A stretch of DNA of 64,000 bases from Bryobacteraceae bacterium (lineage in GTDB: Bacteria > Acidobacteriota > Terriglobia > Bryobacterales > Bryobacteraceae), in contig JARKOC010000158.1 in NCBI GenBank assembly GCA_029975915.1, forward strand, positions 186,001 through 250,000. The letters run 5' to 3'. The notes under the pieces are model-generated. The model saw nothing but the letters and a program-made list of their open reading frames with translations. It had not been told where the DNA came from and did no database searches. A program made the translations under genes and the position numbers. Below are positions 57,458-64,000 of the stretch, one piece after another. How positions within the stretch are numbered: the stretch's first letter is position 1; the number at the start of each line of letters is the position of its first letter.

Positions 57458-59257
57458 TTACTTTTGAATGGCGGACTCAGTCAGGAAACTGGTCCATTCA
57501 CGCCACCAATCGGTTTCGCCGGCGCCGCCGGCGAACCGGGCCGACTGGTCGAAGAAGCCGTTGTCGGGAGCCTGGACCCAGTTGGCGCGGAACAGGGGCG
57601 AATCCGGCAACGGGCGGAAGTCCGGATCGTTGAACTGGAACGCCCGGCGCATTTTGGGATCAGCAACCAGAAAATTGCGGCCCGTGCCGCGGGTCCCCTC
57701 GGCGAAGGTGAGCGTGCTGGAGTGGACTTGCGATGCCAGCGTATCGCCCGACCCGGAGCCGATGTTGTTGTTCCACAGCAGGATGCCGTCCATGGTGAGG
57801 TTGCCGTTGTCGATTTGGGCTTGCGTGCTCGACCCGTCGACATGAACGCCGTTTGAATAGAACCGCGTCACGACACTGTTGAAGATGCTGGCGCCAGCGC
57901 CGCGGCGCAGATAGATGCCGGGTGAATTCGACTCGTCGAAACCGGGGACGCCGCTTCCGATGAAAGTCAGGTTGTACATTTCGGGTTTCGAAAGTGGCGA
58001 AGCGCCCTGGTTGTATTCGCTGTTGTCGCCTTCAACGCCGCGATTGCCGCCCGCGTCTTCGTCCTGGTAAAAGATGCCGTACTGGATCTTACCGGTATAC
58101 CCGAGTTGGAAGTCGAGGAAGTCATCGGCGCCGAGGCCTCCGATCAGGTGGCTGGCATTCATCGTTCCGCCGAACCATTCGAATGAATCGTCCAGGCCGT
58201 AGGACGCTTGAAGGAACTCGGCCTTCGTGCCCGTGCCGCAGCCGCCCCAGGTGAACGAATTGGCTTCGTTGTTGGGTGCAAAGATCGAACCCGCGTATTC
58301 GACGCGGACGTAGCGCAGCGAGCCGCAGCTATGCGCGGGGTCGGAACCGCCGTACTTGGTGTCCTCACCGGCCGGGAGGCCTTCGATGTAGAACTCACCG
58401 TCGGTGTTGTCCTTGCCTCCGGCGTTGGCGCCGACATTAATGGGAGCCCTGCCGAGCATGATGAGTCCGCCCCAGTCGCCGCGATTGCGTTCGCCGGGAG
58501 CAAGAGCCGAAGTCATGATGATAGGACGGCTCTGCGTTCCTTCGGCGACCAGCCTACCATTGCGGGTGACGACGAGCACCGACGGCGGCTCCGAGCCAGG
58601 CTGGCCGATGACGACCGTTCCGGGTTCGATGGTGAGCGTGGCGCCGTTGTTGACGTAGGTGACGCCGTTGAGACGGTAGACCTTATTGTTGGTCCAGGTG
58701 GTGTTCTCGGAAATGGCGCCGGTGATGTCCTGGAAGTCGTTGATGACAACAAACTTCGCGTAGCAGGTCTTGAGGATGCGCAGGCCGTCGGCGGCGCGGA
58801 ACTCGACCACGAAGGTGTGCATGCCCGGCTCGTCGGGCATGATGCCTGGTTCGCTGCCTGCCAGGCCGCCTTCGCCAACCAGGACGCCCTTCTCGGTGTC
58901 GGCGATTTCAAAGGCCTGGAACTCGCCGGCCTTGTTGCCGACCAGGTCCGTCACTTCGGTCGAGTTGCCGGGCATATAGGTCTTCACGCCGGTTTGGTTG
59001 TTCTGGCGGTAGGCAACGATGGTGAACGGGCCTGTCTCGCCGTCGGTGACCACGGTCCAACGGAGCGTGGCTTGTTCACCAACTCCGTACCAAATCTTGT
59101 CGGTCCAGATCCAGGCAGAGATCCCGGTTTCCTGGACATTGAGCGCGGCAGCGCGCTGAAGGCTGCTTGCAGAGGCGGCCCGCAGCGGCGGGGCGGCCTG
59201 AACTCCGCCGGCCAGCAGGGCAAGTCCTGCGGCGAGCGACAAAGACAGTCTGAGCAT
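57458..59257 (-). CDS. secreted partner of the TonB-dependent receptor
   Basis: The 599-aa product starts MLRLSLSLAAGLALLAGGVQAA, a signal peptide. The N-terminal part has a beta-sandwich-like domain; from about residue 190 it has right-handed beta-helix style strands (VYRLNGVTYVNNGATLTIEPGTVVIG; GDWGGLIMLGRAPINVG; GIYLRRGAGASIFNSVVTRF). It lies 54 bases downstream of the receptor gene, so the two are one operon. Such paired surface proteins bind the receptor's ligand; that is inference. It shows no catalytic motif. Confidence 0.7.
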   Translation of the reverse strand: MLRLSLSLAAGLALLAGGVQAAPPLRAASASSLQRAAALNVQETGISAWIWTDKIWYGVGEQATLRWTVVTDGETGPFTIVAYRQNNQTGVKTYMPGNSTEVTDLVGNKAGEFQAFEIADTEKGVLVGEGGLAGSEPGIMPDEPGMHTFVVEFRAADGLRILKTCYAKFVVINDFQDITGAISENTTWTNNKVYRLNGVTYVNNGATLTIEPGTVVIGQPGSEPPSVLVVTRNGRLVAEGTQSRPIIMTSALAPGERNRGDWGGLIMLGRAPINVGANAGGKDNTDGEFYIEGLPAGEDTKYGGSDPAHSCGSLRYVRVEYAGSIFAPNNEANSFTWGGCGTGTKAEFLQASYGLDDSFEWFGGTMNASHLIGGLGADDFLDFQLGYTGKIQYGIFYQDEDAGGNRGVEGDNSEYNQGASPLSKPEMYNLTFIGSGVPGFDESNSPGIYLRRGAGASIFNSVVTRFYSNGVHVDGSSTQAQIDNGNLTMDGILLWNNNIGSGSGDTLASQVHSSTLTFAEGTRGTGRNFLVADPKMRRAFQFNDPDFRPLPDSPLFRANWVQAPDNGFFDQSARFAGGAGETDWWREWTSFLTESAIQK

Positions 59258-59311
59258 AGTTCTCCTTTTCCGGTTCTGGACCGGGTAACATTTGACGTTC
59301 AATTTGGGCTA

Positions 59312-62062
59312 CTAGAAGACGGACACGGTCAGGCCGGCCGAAAAGGTTCGGCCCAACCGGAAGCTGCGCTGAGTGAATGGACCCTGGGTCCAGTGATAGT
59401 GGTTGTCGGCGAGATTTTCGGCTGTGAACTTGATGGCGTACTTGCCGGTCTCATCGACATGGTATTGATAGCTGAAATCGAGCGAGGTGATGGCCTCCTG
59501 GTAGATATCGGGAACGCCGAAAGTGCCGACATCGGAGATACGGCGGCCGACATAGTTGACATCGAAGTGTGCGTCGGAACGCCACTTCGGGCGCTTCCAC
59601 TCGGTGATGATGTTGAAGATGTAGCGCGACTGGCCGAGCAGCGGGCGGCTGGCCGACGTGAGCAAGGCGGCATCGGAATCGCGGATGTCGATGGATGAGT
59701 CGACGAAGGTGAAATTAGCCTGGACGCCGAACTCACGCAGGCGGCGGCCGAACCGGCTCATGGGTGTCCGGGTCTCGAGTTCGAAGCCGACGTTCCGCGC
59801 GCCCTTGGCATTGACATAGGTTTGGCGGAGATCATTGGACGGCAGGATGGTGACCTCGATCGGGTCCTTGAAGTCCTTGAGAAAGACGCTGGCCGCAATC
59901 AGTTGATTGCCGCCGGGGAACCACTCCCATCGCAGATCCGAGTTTTTAATGGCTGCCCGCATCAGGTTCGGGTTGCCCTGGGTGACGAAGCCGCCATAGA
60001 CATTATTGAAGTCGAAGGGCGAGAGTTCGCGGAAGTCGGGGCGGGAAACGGTTTGCGCATATCCGCCGCGGAGGTTCATGCGCGGGTTGATCGAGTAGAT
60101 CACCGAAGCCGATGGCATTGGATCGCGGTTGACCAGGGCAGCGGTTTGCGCCTGAGCATTGGGCACCAGCGGGTCGATCGTATTGACATTGATGGACGCG
60201 TCTTCGATGCGGACGCCGGTGACAAAGCGCCAGCGCGGACCGATGTTGAAGTCCGCCATGGCGTAACCGGCATAGATGTCCATGGCTGCGTCGTAACGGT
60301 CGGTGGCGCGGGTGTATTCGAGAATCTGGAAGCCGTCGGGGCGGATGTTGGAAGCGGCGAAGAGTTGGTTGGAAGGGGCGAACAGATTGAGCGTAGATGC
60401 CTTCTTGGGAATAAAGCGGAAGCGGCGGGCCTGGAAGTCGCGGTCTCGGAAGGTCCCGCGGAAACCGGCGGTGAAAATGCCGGTCAGCGCTCCCTTGTAG
60501 AAGGGTTTCGAGAACTCAACCTGCGGCTCGTAGATGCGGTCGTTCAATTCGGAAAAGAACCGCTGGCCGGATGAGGAGAGACCGAGATAGACGAAACGGC
60601 CGTCGTCGAGTTGGCCGCGGATCACTTCACGCATGTCCGGCTCATTGCGGGTGGAAGAGGAGGTGGTGAACTGCCAGCGGATCTGAGTGTTGCCGGCCGA
60701 CGGGAACAAGTGGGTCCCCTCGACGCTGTTCGACAACAGGCCGCGTTCGACCCAGCGCAGGCGTTGCGAGAACAGGGTGCCGTCGTTCGAGCCGTCGTAG
60801 CCGGTGAACTCGCGGGCTTCCTTGTCGCTGTCCCGGGTAAGCGTATTGCGGAAAACGATCTTGTGGTTATCGGTAAGTTTGAAGGCGACGTTCAACACAC
60901 CGCCAAGGCGGGCGGATTCGGTGCCGCTGTTGAAGTTCTCGTAGTTGGTGAAGATCAGCGGACCCGCTGAACCCTGGCGGATGTAGCGCTGGGTTTCGAG
61001 TTGATTCTGGGGCTTGTTGGAGAACGTCAACGCGCCGACGATGCCGATGCGGCCGAAGGTATCGCCGCCGACGACTGAATAGCTTTGTTCAGGGCGCATT
61101 GTCGAGATCGGCGCTGGTTCCCAATTGGTTGCGAATGACCGGCCAAACTCCTGCAATTGGGACGCCGTGTAGCTGCCCTGAATCAGGCGCTTGTCCGATG
61201 GGATCATCGAGGGCAGCGAACGTGAGCCATTGTCGAACCCAAAGGCGTCGGTGGCTCCGCCGGGGTAAGAGAGAAGACGCTTGCCTGTGGTAACTGTGTT
61301 GAAGCCGGTGGTGGCCGAGAACTTCAAAACCTTCTCCTTGGGGAAATCCACCGTGGACAACTGAACCACACCGCCTGAGAATTCGCCGGGCAGGTCGGGC
61401 GTGTAGCTTTTGACGACCTTGATGCTCTCGATCAGCTTGGAAGGGAACAGATCGAGCGGGACGACGCGCTTTTCGGGTTCGGTGGTGGGGATGACGGCAT
61501 TGTCGAGCATCGTGGACGAGTAGCGTTCGCCAAGTCCGCGGACAAAGACGAAACCGGAATCCACCACTGAGACGCCCGTCACCTTCTGAAGCACGCCGGC
61601 GGCGTCGGATGCCACCGACTGGCGAATTTCCTCGGCCGAGATCGAGTCGCTGACGGCCGCGGCAAGTTTGCGCTCCTGCAACATGGATTCGGCAGTGGCC
61701 ATTACCGGCGACGCCGACTCCTTCACCTCGACGGTGGTCACGTTGGCGGCTGGCGCCAGCAATGTCGTCAGCGGGGCGGCCTGGCCAGCCTGCACTGCTA
61801 CGCTTTCGACCGTCGAATCAAGGTACTTTGCGGCCTGAAACGTGATTCTGTAAACGCCGGGAGCGAGTTCAAGTTGAAACTTGCCGGCTTCCCCAGTTAC
61901 AGCTCGAACGGTGCCCGCACTGACAACAGCGCCGGGAATCGGCTGGCCTGTTGCGCCGTCGAGCACTTCCCCATCAACGGTTCCTTTGGTGGGCGCTGTC
62001 TGGGCAAACAGGATTGATGCAATAAACACAACACAGGCTGATGTCCGGAGAGTGAGGTTCAT
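59312..62062 (-). CDS. TonB-dependent receptor with N-terminal carboxypeptidase-regulatory domain
   Basis: The 916-aa product has a signal peptide (MNLTLRTSACVVFIASILFAQ), a carboxypeptidase-regulatory-like domain (TKGTVDGEVLDGATGQPIPGAVVSAG), a plug domain (SISAEEIRQSVASDAAGVLQKVTGVSVVDSGFVFVRGLGERYSSTMLD) and a 22-strand type barrel ending in an aromatic F (SAGLTVSVF). It transports a siderophore, vitamin or glycan across the outer membrane with TonB energy. The plug motif matches the TonB receptor family with RGL-G. The substrate is unknown. Confidence 0.9.
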   Translation of the reverse strand: MNLTLRTSACVVFIASILFAQTAPTKGTVDGEVLDGATGQPIPGAVVSAGTVRAVTGEAGKFQLELAPGVYRITFQAAKYLDSTVESVAVQAGQAAPLTTLLAPAANVTTVEVKESASPVMATAESMLQERKLAAAVSDSISAEEIRQSVASDAAGVLQKVTGVSVVDSGFVFVRGLGERYSSTMLDNAVIPTTEPEKRVVPLDLFPSKLIESIKVVKSYTPDLPGEFSGGVVQLSTVDFPKEKVLKFSATTGFNTVTTGKRLLSYPGGATDAFGFDNGSRSLPSMIPSDKRLIQGSYTASQLQEFGRSFATNWEPAPISTMRPEQSYSVVGGDTFGRIGIVGALTFSNKPQNQLETQRYIRQGSAGPLIFTNYENFNSGTESARLGGVLNVAFKLTDNHKIVFRNTLTRDSDKEAREFTGYDGSNDGTLFSQRLRWVERGLLSNSVEGTHLFPSAGNTQIRWQFTTSSSTRNEPDMREVIRGQLDDGRFVYLGLSSSGQRFFSELNDRIYEPQVEFSKPFYKGALTGIFTAGFRGTFRDRDFQARRFRFIPKKASTLNLFAPSNQLFAASNIRPDGFQILEYTRATDRYDAAMDIYAGYAMADFNIGPRWRFVTGVRIEDASINVNTIDPLVPNAQAQTAALVNRDPMPSASVIYSINPRMNLRGGYAQTVSRPDFRELSPFDFNNVYGGFVTQGNPNLMRAAIKNSDLRWEWFPGGNQLIAASVFLKDFKDPIEVTILPSNDLRQTYVNAKGARNVGFELETRTPMSRFGRRLREFGVQANFTFVDSSIDIRDSDAALLTSASRPLLGQSRYIFNIITEWKRPKWRSDAHFDVNYVGRRISDVGTFGVPDIYQEAITSLDFSYQYHVDETGKYAIKFTAENLADNHYHWTQGPFTQRSFRLGRTFSAGLTVSVF

Positions 62063-62238
62063 CGTTTGGGTTATTCCGACTACCAGGAAAGCAAGCTGTT
62101 GTTACAGACGCATGAAACTCGGATCAACAGTTTGCAACAATTATGTTCCAAGCCGCCGGGCGGGGCTTTGCCTGGTTCCCGCGCCTGGTAAACACCGATT
62201 TGGGGCGCCGGCAGCGCGGCCGCGCGAATCGCGGACCG

Positions 62239-63492
62239 TTAATCCTGTTGGATGTCGTTGCCGGAGGAGTTGACTGCCCCCGCCCCAGGGGCGCGTTCGA
62301 TGGCGACGCGCTGGGTCTTGCCGGTCTTCCTTGTGTCGCCGATCAGGTTGCCCTGGATCACCGTGCCATCCACATTCTTCGCAATGTAGAAGCCGTAGCC
62401 GGTCTTGGATCCGCCGTTGTCGAACACCCGGTTGTTGCGGAACGAATTCCGGTGGCCGCTGTTTTTGACCGATTCCTCGCGGAACCACACGCCGCTCACC
62501 CCGTTCTTGATGACCGTGTTGTTCACGAACTCGTTATCGGTGTCCTTGTGACCGATCGATATGCCGTGGTGGCCGTTGTTCTCAATCACGTTGTCCTCAA
62601 ACCGTCCGTGGCGGACCCGCCAACATAGGTAAAGGCCGATGTCATCGTTGTCGTGCAAGTTGCATCCCTTGATCAACGCGTTGGCGCTGCCTGTGCCGGG
62701 ATGCGCGCCAAAGCCCGAGTGGCCGTGGGATTCGCAGCCGATGATCTTCACGCCGTCGGTGATCTGAAACGAGATGCCATCGCCGTTGTAATTGCGGGCG
62801 ACGCAGCGCCGAACGGTCACGTCGCGCACCGTGTTCAGGTAGATCGCGCCGCCGCGGCAGCCATCCAGATAGTCGTTTTCGGCGCGGTTGCCGTCCACTG
62901 TGATGTCTTCGAGAACCACCTTTTCGGCGTTCATCACGCACAGGATTGGAAAAGTGTTGGTTACGCGGGCGTTCTTGCGTTCAAAGTCGTAGTCGCGGAC
63001 CGTGGGCGGCCGAATCAGCAGAAACTGGCCCTTCACGCCAGTCACTGTGGTGACGCTGACGTCCCAACCGCGCGACTGAACGTCGTCGAGGATCGTGATC
63101 CCCATGCCCGCGTAGAACTTGCCCGGATCGGCCACGGCGAGCGCGCTTTCGCCGTAATCGCCGTCCTCCGCCAGCGCTGTCCGCACGCCTGCGTTCTTCT
63201 TTAGGATGGTCTTGCCGGCGACCCCCCGCACGGTGACGCCGCTGGGGACGAAGAGGCTGTTCTCCATCAGATACGCGCCCTCGCCGATAAGCAGCGTGTC
63301 GCCGGGCCGGAGCATATCCGCAGCCTTCTGCAAGGCGGCGTTGCCTGAGCCGACAACATCGGCCGGGCCGGTCTGCGCCACTTTGACGGTGCGTGGCGTG
63401 GCGGATGGGCCTGATTCCGGTTGGCGTCCGCAGGCAACGGCGAGCATGAACAGCGCACAGAGGGCCTGAGCACGAACTTCGAGCAAGCGCAT
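62239..63492 (-). CDS. right-handed parallel beta-helix lipoprotein
   Basis: The 417-aa product starts MRLLEVRAQALCALFMLAVACGRQ, a lipoprotein signal (AVA-C). A long beta-helix follows (ILKKNAGVRTALAEDGD, ITVDGNRAENDYLDGCRGGAIYL, DGVKIIGCESHGHSGFGAHPGTGSANALIKGC, NNTVIKNGVSGVWF), with NN- and G-rich turns as in pectate-lyase-like folds. It would be an outer-surface polysaccharide-binding or lyase protein. GGAAGG precedes the ATG at 63492. Confidence 0.72.
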   Translation of the reverse strand: MRLLEVRAQALCALFMLAVACGRQPESGPSATPRTVKVAQTGPADVVGSGNAALQKAADMLRPGDTLLIGEGAYLMENSLFVPSGVTVRGVAGKTILKKNAGVRTALAEDGDYGESALAVADPGKFYAGMGITILDDVQSRGWDVSVTTVTGVKGQFLLIRPPTVRDYDFERKNARVTNTFPILCVMNAEKVVLEDITVDGNRAENDYLDGCRGGAIYLNTVRDVTVRRCVARNYNGDGISFQITDGVKIIGCESHGHSGFGAHPGTGSANALIKGCNLHDNDDIGLYLCWRVRHGRFEDNVIENNGHHGISIGHKDTDNEFVNNTVIKNGVSGVWFREESVKNSGHRNSFRNNRVFDNGGSKTGYGFYIAKNVDGTVIQGNLIGDTRKTGKTQRVAIERAPGAGAVNSSGNDIQQD

Positions 63493-63699
63493 AGTGCCTT
63501 CCACGATACACCCGCCGGCGCTGGCGTGATTGAGCCGGGCCAGCCGCCTGCATCAGCCATGGCACGTCCCTCCTGGCAGAGCAACAACGCCACAGGTCAA
63601 ACTGTGCTTTAATCGAAAACACTACCGTCATTCGTGAGATGGCATCCACGGTCCATGTCGCCCGGCTGTTTCTCATGGCATACACCGAGGAGAACGAGA

Positions 63700-64000
63700 A
63701 TGACTGACCAGCTCTCGCCAGATCAAATATCCATCGTTGAGTACTGTTTCGCCGCCATTCCGCATCAACCTGGCGAGGGTGCGCGGATACTCTCCGCGCT
63801 GAAAGAGGCAGGCACGAACCTCACCGGGTTCCTCGGCTATTGGAAGACCGCCTGGAGCGCTGAAATCGTCCTCATCCTCGACGAGAAGGCCCCAGGTCTC
63901 ACCGCCGCGGCGAAGAAAGCCGGCCTGAAGCTGAGCCCCAAGCAAAAGGGCTTCATGGTGAAAGGCAAGGACCGCCCCGGCGTCATCGCAGACCTGATGT
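63700..64000 (+). CDS. ACT-domain protein, N-terminal part (runs off the right edge)
   Basis: The frame from the ATG at 63700 reads MTDQLSPDQISIVEYCFAAIPHQPGEGARILSALKEAGTNL, then a second repeat-like segment KGKDRPGVIADLM, the typical beta-alpha-beta of an ACT domain with the D-R-P-G-x-I turn. AGGAG lies ahead of the start. The gene is open at the end of the window. Similar two-ACT proteins bind amino acids. Confidence 0.65.
   Translation, partial: MTDQLSPDQISIVEYCFAAIPHQPGEGARILSALKEAGTNLTGFLGYWKTAWSAEIVLILDEKAPGLTAAAKKAGLKLSPKQKGFMVKGKDRPGVIADLM

Noticed and set aside
1..64000. CRISPR arrays, rRNA genes or prophage
   Set aside because: No regularly spaced direct repeats, no rRNA sequence and no phage structural or integrase genes were seen.

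Overview
The window looks like GC-rich chromosome from an Acidobacteriota bacterium, most plausibly the Solibacter/Bryobacteraceae lineage. This is inferred from gene families, not from a marker gene. The pointers are a VWFA protein of the acidobacterial type, a TonB-dependent receptor with an N-terminal carboxypeptidase-regulatory domain, a wHTH-TM-TPR protein, Tat-exported Gfo/Idh/MocA and DUF362 proteins, and many secreted proteins of unknown function.

Layout. 0-13.2 kb: end of a bacterioferritin gene, a hotdog thioesterase, a four-gene operon of unknown small membrane and secreted proteins, a HAF-repeat exoprotein, a DNA-binding TPR protein, a glycosyltransferase with an FkbM-like methyltransferase, an M48 protease, a class V aminotransferase and an ADP-ribosyltransferase-like protein. 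13.3-15.1 kb: an IS110-family element bracketed by a perfect 21-bp inverted repeat, followed by a short tandem repeat. 15.1-25.1 kb (minus strand): a seven-gene membrane complex related to group 4 hydrogenases and complex I. Its large subunit has lost all four NiFe-binding cysteines, so it is an Ehr-type (energy-converting-hydrogenase-related) complex and not a hydrogenase. 25.3-29.5 kb (minus strand): a sigma-54 response regulator, its histidine kinase, a small TPR protein and a 94-aa unknown protein. 29.6-44 kb: a secreted unknown, a PAP2 phosphatase, two Gfo/Idh/MocA oxidoreductases, a DUF6602 nuclease-like gene, a 43-aa basic protein, a DUF433/DUF5615 toxin-antitoxin pair, two PepSY-type membrane proteins, a sugar-isomerase-like gene, MarR, DUF362, and an ECF sigma/anti-sigma/CpxP-like operon. 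44.6-64 kb: an A-type Fe-S carrier, a papain-like protein, a VWFA protein, tRNA-Leu(UAG), a two-component pair with a kinase lacking its ATPase domain, a split transketolase, a PAAR-metallopeptidase effector with a lipoprotein partner, exported MsrA, a TonB receptor with its secreted partner, a beta-helix lipoprotein and the start of an ACT-domain gene.

Main result. Four near-identical palindromes (CTGCAA-N3-TTGCAG) lie at 23.02, 25.25, 28.82 and 29.45 kb. Each is followed, 84-97 bp downstream on the minus strand, by a match to the sigma-54 -24/-12 promoter. They precede the first Ehr antiporter gene, the second antiporter gene, the TPR/kinase/regulator operon and the 94-aa gene. Together they define a compact autoregulated sigma-54 regulon built around a cofactor-less hydrogenase relative. 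The second system of note is the orphan PAAR-M91-like effector with its putative immunity lipoprotein at 53.1-55.0 kb.
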